Below are positions 32,670 through 41,359 of a stretch of 64,000 nt of DNA, one piece after another. Location: positions 7,040 through 71,039 of the forward strand of contig CAJUJJ010000014.1 of the NCBI GenBank assembly GCA_910586765.1, read 5' to 3'. The position numbers and the translations under genes are program-made. The first letter of the stretch is position 1. Each line of letters begins with the position of its first letter. This stretch comes from an uncultured Clostridia bacterium (GTDB lineage Bacteria > Bacillota > Clostridia > Lachnospirales > Anaerotignaceae). The notes below the pieces were generated by a model. It worked only from the letters and a program-made list of their open reading frames with translations. It was not told the DNA's origin and searched no databases.

Positions 32670-34343
32670 ATGAAAAAATTAATTTGTGTACTAATATTGT
32701 TGTGTATGTTATTTGGTATTAATATAGTACAAGTATTTGCAGAACAAAATACAATAATATGGCAAAATATGAAATTAACGCAATCTAAATATAATGAAAT
32801 AGATTTTGATAAAAGCGGTGATGTGACATTTCATACAGAATATAATACATATAATAAAGATGTAAAAGAAATAAAATATATATTTGAAAATCATACTGGT
32901 ATGAAGGCAACATATGGTTATGATACAGAATTAGAAGTATTTGTAAATGGTAAGTGGTATGAAATATTTCTTACAAGATGTATTGATGATGTTGGTATTG
33001 TATTGGAGGGTAATGGAAAAAGTGAAGAAACATTCCAATGGAATTTAGAAGGGTATGATTTACCAGAAGGAAAATATCGTATCATAAAACAATTAAGTGA
33101 TAGAGAATATGGACAGCTTGGTGCATTTGGCGAAAGAAAATATTATGCAGAATTTGAAATTGGAAATACAGAAAATATAAACGATACTACAACTACTGTT
33201 ATGTGGTGTGGCATAGAGTTACAGCCTTCAAAATATAATGAAGCAGATTTTGATAAAAGTGGTGCTGTGACATTTCAAACAGAACATAATATGTATGCAG
33301 AGGATATTGAAGAAATTACATATATATTTAAAAATCAAACTGCAAAAAAATTAAAATATAGTTATGATACAGAATTAGAAGCATTTATAAATGGAAAGTG
33401 GTATGAAATACCACGCAGAAATGATAGAGATGACGCAGCAATTTCATTGAATTTTAATAAAAAAATAGCTGGAGTATTTCGTTGGAGTGTAGCTGCTACT
33501 GATTGGGATATTAGAGAAATAGATTTACCCAAAGGAAAGTATCGTTTGATAAAACAAGTAAGTGATAGTAACGATAGTTATGGAGAATATGGCTTTTTCG
33601 GTAAAAGAAAATATTATGCAGAATTTGAAATTGGAAAATCTGTTTATACAAAGTATTCTCCTTATGGTTATGAAAAATTACAGAAACTGCCTAAAGAATA
33701 TAAAAAGACAACTGCAATTAGAAATAATGATGTAGTATTGATAGAGGGTGGAGAAACAGAAAATACAGAAAATATAAAAAAGTTTATAGAAAACGTAGAT
33801 TTAGGAATACCCACTTTTTTAAGAATAACAAGATATTTAAGAAATGGTGATATAATTATTATAGAAGTAGAAGCTGCAAAAGGAAAATATATTTATCGCT
33901 ATGACAGCACAAGAGCACAAAAAAATATCGGTATTGTAAAAAGAGAATACCCTTATATGATAACAGATGGAAATAATGTTTATTTGAGTAATTGGTCAAA
34001 TTGGGAATATAAACAAAAATATCAAGGAGAAGCAGGAGAATATTTGTTTTCAAAAGCAAATGGAGAATATACAGAGCTAGCTGTAAAACAGGCAGGAACT
34101 ATTATGAAACAACAGTCAAATAGAAATTCTACAGAATATAGAGTAAAAATAAGAGAGGAAGAATATTATTTTTCAGAACAAAAAGCCATAGAACAAATTT
34201 TGAAATCAGAAAAAAGAAAAGGACATATTAATGCTAAAGTGATAAATATTAAGTGGCACGATAATGGAGAATTTTTAATAAAAATGGTGTCAGACGATAA
34301 AAAAGAAGAATATGATATAGTATATAAATTGTATGAGCAATAA
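32670..34343 (+). CDS. Secreted protein with two Ig-like repeats and a DUF4362-like C-terminal domain
   Basis: 557 residues. The signal peptide is at 1-24 (MKKLICVLILLCMLFG; cut after VFA). Two related domains of about 120-140 residues follow, each running from SKYNE-x-DFDKSG to RKYYAEFEIG, with NGKWYEI in the middle; they resemble bacterial Ig-like domain Big_14. Residues about 345-430 (NNDVVLIEGG; RITRYLRNGDIII; YRYDSTRA) resemble DUF4362. No anchor or lipobox is seen. It probably acts outside the membrane. GGGGAGG precedes the ATG. Substrate unknown. Confidence 0.72.
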   Translation: MKKLICVLILLCMLFGINIVQVFAEQNTIIWQNMKLTQSKYNEIDFDKSGDVTFHTEYNTYNKDVKEIKYIFENHTGMKATYGYDTELEVFVNGKWYEIFLTRCIDDVGIVLEGNGKSEETFQWNLEGYDLPEGKYRIIKQLSDREYGQLGAFGERKYYAEFEIGNTENINDTTTTVMWCGIELQPSKYNEADFDKSGAVTFQTEHNMYAEDIEEITYIFKNQTAKKLKYSYDTELEAFINGKWYEIPRRNDRDDAAISLNFNKKIAGVFRWSVAATDWDIREIDLPKGKYRLIKQVSDSNDSYGEYGFFGKRKYYAEFEIGKSVYTKYSPYGYEKLQKLPKEYKKTTAIRNNDVVLIEGGETENTENIKKFIENVDLGIPTFLRITRYLRNGDIIIIEVEAAKGKYIYRYDSTRAQKNIGIVKREYPYMITDGNNVYLSNWSNWEYKQKYQGEAGEYLFSKANGEYTELAVKQAGTIMKQQSNRNSTEYRVKIREEEYYFSEQKAIEQILKSEKRKGHINAKVINIKWHDNGEFLIKMVSDDKKEEYDIVYKLYEQ

Positions 34344-34348
34344 ACGAT

Positions 34349-34379
34349 AACAGCCCTAGTGTTCTGGTCTAGGGCTGTT
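34349..34379. terminator. Terminator between convergent secreted-protein genes
   Basis: Perfect 11-bp stem (aacagccctag 34349-34359 with ctagggctgtt 34369-34379), loop of 9. It lies between the stop codons at 34343 (+) and 34391 (-). Confidence 0.75.
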
Positions 34380-34390
34380 GTATTTCACTA

Positions 34391-35497
34391 TTATATTTCA
34401 ATATACATCGTTTTGTTTTCGTTATCCCAAAATAGATGTTGTCGTATGTCACGTCCAAAAAGTATATTTAATGTTTGTACACAAAGCGGTACATAAAACA
34501 CATTGTTTTTTATTTCTGGTGAAACAGGTAATTCTGTTGTTTTAGTGTGTGTATCATATTCTATTGCTGCAATATTAGAATTACATTGAAATATTTTTGC
34601 AGTATTATTGTCATAAAGTATTTTAACTGCATATTGTTCTGCATCCCATAATATATTAGTATATTCGTCAGGAGTATATAAATTGTAGTTGTAATTATAA
34701 CAATAATATGTATTCATTTTAATGGCGTGATAGAGAGAACGCAAAGGTACCATAATATATTCTTGTTTGCTATAAACATTTCCACAAAGTGGAATAATAT
34801 TGTCATTTAATATACAATACTCACTGTTGTCCGAAAAAGAAAGCCTTCCTTCAAAACGAGGTTCACTGTATTCTATACATATAATATTTGCCCATTCCAT
34901 AGTAGCAAAACGAGCATTTAATAGTATATTTTCAGTAGAAGCATTAGCTTGTACATATTTTCCAGAAAGAGAAAAGTCTTTCATTTCAATGCCGCTATTG
35001 TTTTCCCCTTCGGATAATATCATAGTACGATTTAATGTAATTTCGGAGGGTATTGTACTTGTTTGAGTGATTTCTAATTTAATATAACTACCATTTCCGG
35101 AAGCAGTTGCTTTGCAATTTCCTTTTGTTGTTTCAGTAAAAACGTCATTTAAAAAGATACCTTTGTCAATTTCAAAATATATGCAATCCCCTTTTTTAAA
35201 AGTACCTGCTTTTTCTTCTTTTATTTTAATGTATTCTGGTTGAAGTACAACAGCATCATATCGACGAAAAACACCTTTTGTAAAAATAGTAATGTTTTCT
35301 CCTGAAGATAATGTTATGGGTGTTTGTGTAATTTGAGATGCTTTGTAATTTTCAATATATTCTTCATAACCATCAGACCTCATAGCAAAAGGTTTTCCAG
35401 TAACACCTTTTCTAATGACGTAAGGAGTAGATTGTTCTGCAAATGTAGAATTTGTAAAAAGTAATAGAAAAATACACAATAAACAACAAAATTTCAT
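34391..35497 (-). CDS. Secreted stalk-domain protein, paralogue B
   Basis: 368 residues with a signal peptide (MKFCCLLCIFLLLFTNSTFA). A mid domain of unknown type carries SGNGSYIKLEITQTSTIP. The C-terminal half has the copper-amine-oxidase-N/stalk signature: a strand, then EYIMVPLRSLYHA, an ILWDAEQ strand, and a second module ending NVFYVPLCVQTLN and LFWDNENKTM. Stalk domains often bind cell-wall polymers. It is 15 bases downstream of its paralogue, in one operon; AAGGGGG precedes its ATG. Confidence 0.72.
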   Translation of the reverse strand: MKFCCLLCIFLLLFTNSTFAEQSTPYVIRKGVTGKPFAMRSDGYEEYIENYKASQITQTPITLSSGENITIFTKGVFRRYDAVVLQPEYIKIKEEKAGTFKKGDCIYFEIDKGIFLNDVFTETTKGNCKATASGNGSYIKLEITQTSTIPSEITLNRTMILSEGENNSGIEMKDFSLSGKYVQANASTENILLNARFATMEWANIICIEYSEPRFEGRLSFSDNSEYCILNDNIIPLCGNVYSKQEYIMVPLRSLYHAIKMNTYYCYNYNYNLYTPDEYTNILWDAEQYAVKILYDNNTAKIFQCNSNIAAIEYDTHTKTTELPVSPEIKNNVFYVPLCVQTLNILFGRDIRQHLFWDNENKTMYIEI

Positions 35498-35512
35498 ATT
35501 ATTTCCCCCTTT

Positions 35513-36640
35513 TTAATGTTCCATTAGCATTGTTTTTGCGGTATCGTCCCAGTACATATATTTGCTTATATCCCATCGCAATATTGCTTCTACTGTTTCA
35601 GTACAGAGAGGAACATAAAGCACGTTATTTTTGATTTCAGCAGAAACAGGAAGCTCTATTATACTATTTTGCTTACGATAGGCACGTATAACAGTCATAC
35701 TATTGGATTTATCTTGAAAGGAAACACTATAATAATCAGTGTCTCCTATAGTAGCTATTTTTTGTTCTGTATCCCAGTTTAGATGGAAAACACTAATAGA
35801 AGGATTAAAAACGTGTGTTTCACAATAATGGTCGTCTACTATAAAAACGTGATAAAGAGAACGCAAAGGCACCATTAAATAATTTTGCTTTAAATAGGTA
35901 TCATGATATAGAGATATAATATTGTCATTTAGTACACAATAAGAAATACCATTTGCAAATAAAAGTCTGCCTTCAAAACGAAAACCTTCATAACAATATT
36001 CACCATCATAGCACTCCATAGCAGCAAAACGGTTATTCAATATTACATTTTTAGTATTATGAAATAAATTGTCACCATTAACATATTTTGAAGTTAAAGA
36101 AAGTACAAATTCACTTTTTTCTGTAAGACTTTCATTTTTTCCTTCGGACAATATCATAATACGATTTAATGTGATTTCAGAGGGAATAGTGCTTGTTTGA
36201 GTAATTTCTAATTTGATGTAGCTTCCATTTCCTACAGCAGTGGCTTTCATATCGCCTTGTGTTGTAATAGAAGAAATATCTTTTAAAAATTTTCCTTTAT
36301 TTAGTTCAAAATAAATACAATCACCTTTTTTAAGAGAACCAGCTTTTTGTTCTTTTATTTTAATATATTCTGGGCTGAGTACAGCGGCATTATAAATACG
36401 AAAAACACCTTTTGTAGAAATAGTAATATCTTCTCCAGAAGGTAATGTTACAGTTGTTTCTGTTGTTTGAGAGGCTTTATATTGTTGTAAATATTCTTCA
36501 TAATTTTCCATTTGAAAAATGAAAGGTGTGCTGTTTTCTTGTTCTTTTTGTTCTTCAATAGTAGAAGAATGTTGTTCTGCGGAAGCAGTAAAAGGAAATA
36601 AAATAATACATAAAAACAATAATAAATATATTTTTTTCAT
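35513..36640 (-). CDS. Secreted stalk-domain protein, paralogue A
   Basis: 375 residues from the ATG at 36640, which has GAGAGG 8 bases upstream and begins a clear signal peptide (MKKIYLLLFLCIILFPFTASA). A longer frame upstream is rejected. The architecture is as in the next gene, with the segment GNGSYIKLEITQTSTIPSEI conserved almost exactly between the two, while the C-terminal stalk modules (NYLMVPLRSLYHVF; VLYVPLCTETVEA) have diverged. A tandem duplication is the simple reading. Confidence 0.72.
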   Translation of the reverse strand: MKKIYLLLFLCIILFPFTASAEQHSSTIEEQKEQENSTPFIFQMENYEEYLQQYKASQTTETTVTLPSGEDITISTKGVFRIYNAAVLSPEYIKIKEQKAGSLKKGDCIYFELNKGKFLKDISSITTQGDMKATAVGNGSYIKLEITQTSTIPSEITLNRIMILSEGKNESLTEKSEFVLSLTSKYVNGDNLFHNTKNVILNNRFAAMECYDGEYCYEGFRFEGRLLFANGISYCVLNDNIISLYHDTYLKQNYLMVPLRSLYHVFIVDDHYCETHVFNPSISVFHLNWDTEQKIATIGDTDYYSVSFQDKSNSMTVIRAYRKQNSIIELPVSAEIKNNVLYVPLCTETVEAILRWDISKYMYWDDTAKTMLMEH

Positions 36641-36771
36641 AGACATTACCTCTCTTAAAAATAAAATGACAGCATAATATATCATTAGTATACCACAATA
36701 AGGTATTAATTTTAATACAATATAGAAAATGTAATAAAGTTTTAAGGAATATAACAATTCAAGTAAAATGA

Positions 36772-36800
36772 TTGCTTTTTGACAGAGAATACATTATACT
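36772..36800 (+). promoter_or_regulatory. Promoter of the ECF operon
   Basis: TTGCTT, a 17-base spacer and TATACT, about 55 bases before the ecfA1 start. A TTGACA also occurs in the spacer, but its distance to TATACT is too short for a promoter. Confidence 0.4.
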
Positions 36801-36854
36801 ATTTCTAGCTGTGAGCAGTTTCTGCCATAGACTATGATAACAGGCGGTGAAAAT

Positions 36855-37721
36855 ATGGAAATGATAAAAGCCGAAAATCTGTCTTATGAATACATCAAAG
36901 TAACAGAAACAGAAAAAGGCACAAAGCAAGAGAAAATATTAGCATTGAACCATGTTAATCTGTCCATTGAGCAGGGCAGTTTTGTAGCAGTGCTAGGACA
37001 TAATGGTTCAGGAAAATCTACATTTGCAAAACATATTAATGCTTTGGTGCGTCCTACAGAGGGAGTATTGTGGGTAAATGGCTATGATACACAAAATGAA
37101 GAATTGATTTGGGATATTAGACAAAGTGCAGGAATGGTATTTCAAAATCCTGATAATCAATTAGTAGCGACTGTAGTAGAAGAAGATATTGCTTTTGGCC
37201 CTGAAAATATGGGAGTACCTTCTGAACAAATACGAAAAAGAGTAGATGATGCTTTGAATGCAGTAGGTATGTTAGAATACAAACAACATTCTCCCGCAAA
37301 ATTGTCGGGAGGACAAAAGCAAAGAATTGCTATAGCAGGTGTACTTGCTATGAAACCAAAATGTATCGTATTTGATGAACCTACAGCAATGTTAGACCCT
37401 GTAGGCAGAAGAGATGTTATGGATACAATATTACAATTAAATAAAGAGGAAGGTATGACCATTGTATTGATTACACACTATATGGACGAGGCAGTAAAAG
37501 CAGAGAAAGTGTTTGTAATAGATGATGGTAATATGGTATTAGAAGGAACACCAAAAGAGGTATTTCCTCAAGTAGAAACATTAAAAAATTATGGTTTAGA
37601 TGTACCACAGGTAACAGAAACCGCATATGAATTAAAAAAAATGGGAATTTCTATATCACAAGATATTTTAACGGTAGAAGAAATGGTAGGTGCAATATGT
37701 CAATTAAAATCAACCATTTAA
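36855..37721 (+). CDS. ecfA1: Energy-coupling factor transporter ATPase EcfA1
   Basis: ABC ATPase of the shared ECF module that powers vitamin and metal S-components. 288 residues: Walker A GHNGSGKST, Q-loop QNPDNQ, signature LSGGQKQR, Walker B CIVFDEPT. The start ATG 36855 follows GGCGGTG; an ATG seven codons earlier has no site. It overlaps ecfA2 by 25 bases. No S-component gene is in the window, as expected for a group II ECF core. Confidence 0.96.
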   Translation: MEMIKAENLSYEYIKVTETEKGTKQEKILALNHVNLSIEQGSFVAVLGHNGSGKSTFAKHINALVRPTEGVLWVNGYDTQNEELIWDIRQSAGMVFQNPDNQLVATVVEEDIAFGPENMGVPSEQIRKRVDDALNAVGMLEYKQHSPAKLSGGQKQRIAIAGVLAMKPKCIVFDEPTAMLDPVGRRDVMDTILQLNKEEGMTIVLITHYMDEAVKAEKVFVIDDGNMVLEGTPKEVFPQVETLKNYGLDVPQVTETAYELKKMGISISQDILTVEEMVGAICQLKSTI

Positions 37722-38557
37722 CACATATCTATAATGCAGATACAATATTTGAAAAAACAGCTTTAAATGATGTCAGTATAGAAATACAAAAAGGAGAATT
37801 TATAGGACTGATTGGACATACAGGTTCGGGAAAATCTACATTAATACAACATCTCAATGGTACAATATCTCCTACATCGGGAGAAATATTACTTGATGGA
37901 GAAAATATACACAAAGATAAAACAAAATTAAAAGAAGTAAGGCAAAGAGTAGGACTTGCTTTTCAATATCCAGAGCATCAACTTTTTGAAATGACAGTAT
38001 ATAAAGATGTAGCATTCGGCCCTACAAATATGAAGCTAACAGAACAAGAAATTGATAAAAGGGTAAAAGAAGCGTTACAGACAGTAGGACTGAGCGAAGC
38101 AGTATATGACAAATCACCTTTTGAACTGTCAGGAGGACAAAAAAGACGTGTAGCAATCGCAGGGGTATTGGCTATGAACCCAGAAATACTAATATTGGAC
38201 GAACCAACAGCAGGACTAGACCCTAAAGGCAGAGATGAAATATTACAGGCAATTAAACAACTTCATAAACAAAGAGGAATTACAATTATATTGGTTTCTC
38301 ATAGTATGGAAGATGTAGCAAAATTGGTGGACAGGCTTATTGTAATGGAAAAAGGACATATTGCTATGACAGGAACGCCCAAAGAAGTTTTTGCTCGTGT
38401 AAGGGAATTAGAAAAAATTGGTCTGGCAGCACCTCAAATTAGTTATGTTATTGCAGCATTAAAAGAAAAAGGATATGATTTGCCAAAGGATATTTATACA
38501 GTAGAAGAAGCAGTAAAAGCGTTGTATACATTGTTGAAAGGAGAGAAACAATTATGA
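37697..38557 (+). CDS. ecfA2: Energy-coupling factor transporter ATPase EcfA2
   Basis: Second ATPase of the ECF heterodimer, 286 residues: Walker A GHTGSGKST, QYPEHQLFE Q-loop, LSGGQKRR, LILDEPTAGLDP. Its start lies inside ecfA1 with AGGTG upstream, and its stop overlaps the ecfT start (ATGA). Confidence 0.96.
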   Translation: MSIKINHLTHIYNADTIFEKTALNDVSIEIQKGEFIGLIGHTGSGKSTLIQHLNGTISPTSGEILLDGENIHKDKTKLKEVRQRVGLAFQYPEHQLFEMTVYKDVAFGPTNMKLTEQEIDKRVKEALQTVGLSEAVYDKSPFELSGGQKRRVAIAGVLAMNPEILILDEPTAGLDPKGRDEILQAIKQLHKQRGITIILVSHSMEDVAKLVDRLIVMEKGHIAMTGTPKEVFARVRELEKIGLAAPQISYVIAALKEKGYDLPKDIYTVEEAVKALYTLLKGEKQL

Positions 38558-39378
38558 TTAGAGATATTACAATAGGACAGTATTATCCTGTCAATTCTCC
38601 TATACACAGTATGGACGCAAGAGTAAAATTAATTATTACATTTTTATTTATATTGACATTGTTTTTTGTCAATACATTTTTAGGATATGTTTTTGTAATA
38701 CTTTGTATGTCAGCAGTGATTAAAACGTCAAAAGTACCTTTAAAATTTATGCTGAAAGGTATCAAAGGAATATTGATTATTATATTATTTACAGCATTTA
38801 TAAACGTTTTTATGACAAGAGGAGAACATATATTATTTGAATGGGGTATTTTTACAGTTACGACAGAAGGTATATTAATTGCTGTAAAAATGTGTATTAG
38901 AATTGTTTTGCTTGTAGTAGGTTCTTCTATATTAACATTAACTACAACACCTATACAACTAACAGATGGTATAGAATATATATTGCGTCCTTTTAAAAAA
39001 ATAGGTGTGCCAGCACATGAAATTGCTATGATGATGACAATAGCATTACGTTTTATACCAACATTGTTGGACGAAACAGATAAAATTATGAAAGCACAAC
39101 AGGCAAGGGGAGCGGATTTTGACAGCGGAAATTTATTTCAAAGAGCAAAAAGTTTAATTCCTATATTAGTACCTTTGTTTATATCTTCTTTTCGTAGAGC
39201 AGATGAATTAGCTATGGCTATGGAAGCAAGATGTTATCATGGTGATGAAAATAGAACAAGAATGAATGTAATGGTATTAAAATCTTCAGATTATAGAGCA
39301 GTTGTAATATTAGCAGCATACTGTATTGTATTGATAGTGTTGCGTTTTTTAGCTTCACAGTTTTCTTTTATATGGTGA
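38554..39378 (+). CDS. ecfT: Energy-coupling factor transporter transmembrane protein EcfT
   Basis: Membrane coupler of the ECF complex, 274 residues with five or more transmembrane segments. Of the two cytosolic Ala-Arg-Gly coupling motifs, the first is intact (QQARGADF); the second reads MEARCYH, with Cys in place of Gly. Translationally coupled to ecfA2. Confidence 0.95.
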   Translation: MIRDITIGQYYPVNSPIHSMDARVKLIITFLFILTLFFVNTFLGYVFVILCMSAVIKTSKVPLKFMLKGIKGILIIILFTAFINVFMTRGEHILFEWGIFTVTTEGILIAVKMCIRIVLLVVGSSILTLTTTPIQLTDGIEYILRPFKKIGVPAHEIAMMMTIALRFIPTLLDETDKIMKAQQARGADFDSGNLFQRAKSLIPILVPLFISSFRRADELAMAMEARCYHGDENRTRMNVMVLKSSDYRAVVILAAYCIVLIVLRFLASQFSFIW

Positions 39379-39383
39379 TAGAT

Positions 39384-40130
39384 ATGAAAAAAAGAATATT
39401 ATTTACCATTGCATATGATGGCACAGAATATGCAGGTTGGCAAAAACAAAAATATGATGGTGTCAAGACAGTACAAGCAACATTTGAAAATGCCTGTAAA
39501 AAGCTGTTTGGTGAGCAGGATATAGAAGTAATTGGAGCAAGTAGAACAGATGCAGGTGTTCATGCAATGGGACAAAGAGCAGTAATAGATATAGAAACAC
39601 CTATACCAACAGCAAAAATTCCTTTTGCAATACGTTCTTTTTTACCTGATGATATTGTAGTAAGAAAAGCAGAAGAAGTAGCAGAAAGTTTTCACCCTAG
39701 ATATGATTGTGTAAAAAAAACATATTGTTATACATTTTATAATGATGATTTTTGTAATCCTATTGTGAGAAAAAATAGTGTATTTGTTCATGAAAAATTG
39801 GATATACTGGCAATGAAACAAGCAGCAAGTTATTTAATAGGAACACATGATTTTAAATGTTTTTGTGCAGCAGGAAGTAGTGTCACTACTACCATAAGAA
39901 CAATATTTGACTGTATAGTGGAAAAAAAAGAGCATTTTGTAACAATTACCATTACAGGAGATGGCTTTTTATATAATATGGTTAGAATTATAGCAGGTAC
40001 ATTGCTGGAAGTAGCAAAAGGAAATAAAAAAGCAGAAGATGTGCTTTCTATTATTGATAGTAAAAATAGAACAAAAGCAGGTATGACTGCTCCTGCAAAA
40101 GGATTGACATTACTTGAAATTTATTATTGA
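39384..40130 (+). CDS. truA: tRNA pseudouridine(38-40) synthase TruA
   Basis: Isomerises uridines 38-40 in the tRNA anticodon arm. 248 residues with the catalytic D56 in GASRTDAGVHA and an N terminus ILFTIAYDGTEYAGWQ. ATG 39384 is 5 bases after the ecfT stop, with GGTGA upstream; the ATG four codons earlier is unlikely. Confidence 0.96.
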   Translation: MKKRILFTIAYDGTEYAGWQKQKYDGVKTVQATFENACKKLFGEQDIEVIGASRTDAGVHAMGQRAVIDIETPIPTAKIPFAIRSFLPDDIVVRKAEEVAESFHPRYDCVKKTYCYTFYNDDFCNPIVRKNSVFVHEKLDILAMKQAASYLIGTHDFKCFCAAGSSVTTTIRTIFDCIVEKKEHFVTITITGDGFLYNMVRIIAGTLLEVAKGNKKAEDVLSIIDSKNRTKAGMTAPAKGLTLLEIYY

Positions 40131-40173
40131 CAATAGTAGGTTTTTGTAATATAATTATTTCTGTTGTATTGAT

Positions 40174-40202
40174 TTGACTTTAGAGCCTTTTGGCTTTAAA
40201 TA
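40174..40202 (+). promoter_or_regulatory. Possible promoter of rplM-rpsI
   Basis: TTGACT at 40174-40179, 17 bases, then TAAATA at 40197-40202, which is a poor -10. An alternative weak pair is TTGTAA at 40144 and TATTGA at 40167. A promoter is expected here because a long leader follows. Confidence 0.35.
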
Positions 40203-40217
40203 TAAGTTTCACAGTGG

Positions 40218-40295
40218 GGTCTAATAAGTTATGCTTTGCCATAATGGAGATTATATAGTGCTTTTTCCCAAAGCAATGTATAAAGTCAACAGACC
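40218..40295 (+). promoter_or_regulatory. Structured leader of rplM, L13-leader-like
   Basis: ggtct (40218-40222) pairs with agacc (40291-40295) and closes a multibranch fold containing hairpins ttatg/cataa (near 40229-40244) and tgcttt/aaagca (40259-40264 with 40270-40275). A further 9-bp hairpin lies upstream at about 40180-40200. Firmicute rplM genes carry an autoregulatory L13 leader; the position matches, but the family consensus was not checked. Confidence 0.5.
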
Positions 40296-40324
40296 AAAAC
40301 AGTATATTAAGGGAGGTAAATCGT

Positions 40325-40762
40325 ATGAGAACAACATACATAGCGAAAATCGCTGATGTAGAAAGAAAATGGTATGTTGTAGATGCAACAGACAAAACAT
40401 TAGGACGTCTGGCATCTGAAATTGCAGCCGTTTTAAGAGGAAAACACAAACCAATGTATGCACCAAATGTGGATACAGGAGATTATGTTATTGTAATTAA
40501 TGCAGAAAAAATAACAGTAACAGGGAAAAAATTAGACCAAAAAATATATGCACATCATAGCGGATATGTTGGCGGTTTAAAAACAATTACACTGAAAAAA
40601 CAATTAGAAAAGAAACCAGAAGAAGTGATTAAACACGCTGTAAAAGGTATGCTTCCTAAAAATGCACTGGGCAGAAAAATGTTTAGCAAACTTCATGTTT
40701 ATGCTGGCCCAGAGCACGCACACGCAGCACAAAAACCAGAAGTATTGGAATTAAAATTTTAA
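40325..40762 (+). CDS. rplM: Ribosomal protein uL13
   Basis: 50S assembly protein, 145 residues: KWYVVDATDKTLGRLASEIA, VDTGDYVIVINAEKI and the HVYAGPEHAHAAQKPE end. GGGAGG precedes ATG 40325. Cotranscribed with rpsI. Confidence 0.98.
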   Translation: MRTTYIAKIADVERKWYVVDATDKTLGRLASEIAAVLRGKHKPMYAPNVDTGDYVIVINAEKITVTGKKLDQKIYAHHSGYVGGLKTITLKKQLEKKPEEVIKHAVKGMLPKNALGRKMFSKLHVYAGPEHAHAAQKPEVLELKF

Positions 40763-40780
40763 TAGGAGGAGGAAGCAAGT

Positions 40781-41173
40781 ATGGCAGCAGCTAGATATTA
40801 TGGTACAGGCAGAAGAAAATCTTCCGTTGCAAGAGTTTATTTAATGCCTGGTAATGGTAAAATTACAATCAATAAAAGAGATATTGATGATTATTTCGGT
40901 ATGGAAACATTAAAATTAATTGTACGTCAGCCATTAGAATTGACAGAAACAACTGCAAAATTTGATGTACTTGTAAATGTATATGGTGGTGGATTTACAG
41001 GACAAGCAGGTGCAATTAGACATGGTATTTCAAGAGCATTGTTGGAAGCAGACGCAGATTATAGACCAGCTTTGAAAAAAGCAGGATATTTAACTCGTGA
41101 CCCAAGAATGAAAGAAAGAAAGAAATATGGCTTGAAAGCAGCTAGACGTGCACCACAATTTAGTAAGAGATAA
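40781..41173 (+). CDS. rpsI: Ribosomal protein uS9
   Basis: 30S head protein whose C-terminal Lys-Arg tail touches P-site tRNA. 130 residues: YYGTGRRKSSVARVYL, GGGFTGQAGAIRHGISRAL and the end RRAPQFSKR. Confidence 0.98.
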   Translation: MAAARYYGTGRRKSSVARVYLMPGNGKITINKRDIDDYFGMETLKLIVRQPLELTETTAKFDVLVNVYGGGFTGQAGAIRHGISRALLEADADYRPALKKAGYLTRDPRMKERKKYGLKAARRAPQFSKR

Positions 41174-41186
41174 TTTTCAAAAAATG

Positions 41187-41225
41187 CCCTCAAAAACATA
41201 TTGTTTTTGGGGGTTTTGTGTTTTT
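41187..41225 (+). terminator. Terminator after rpsI
   Basis: 12-bp stem with one G-T pair (41187-41198 with 41202-41213), 3-base loop, followed by a T-rich tail. Confidence 0.87.
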
Positions 41226-41277
41226 ATGATTTTAGAAGTTATAAATATAAATTTTATAACAATTCTGACATAATATG

Positions 41278-41306
41278 TTGAAGGAATTCTTTTTTTGTGT
41301 TATAAT
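41278..41306 (+). promoter_or_regulatory. Promoter of miaB
   Basis: TTGAAG at 41278-41283, a 17-base spacer and consensus TATAAT at 41301-41306. Confidence 0.75.
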
Positions 41307-41359
41307 ACTTAAATTATGAAGTATTATAGAAAATGATAGAAATTTAAAAAGGTGGAAGT

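Noticed and set aside
36640..36757. 39-codon N-terminal extension of stalk paralogue A with an extra hydrophobic stretch
   Set aside because: It has no ribosome binding site, whereas ATG 36640 has GAGAGG at 8 bases and begins a clean signal peptide.
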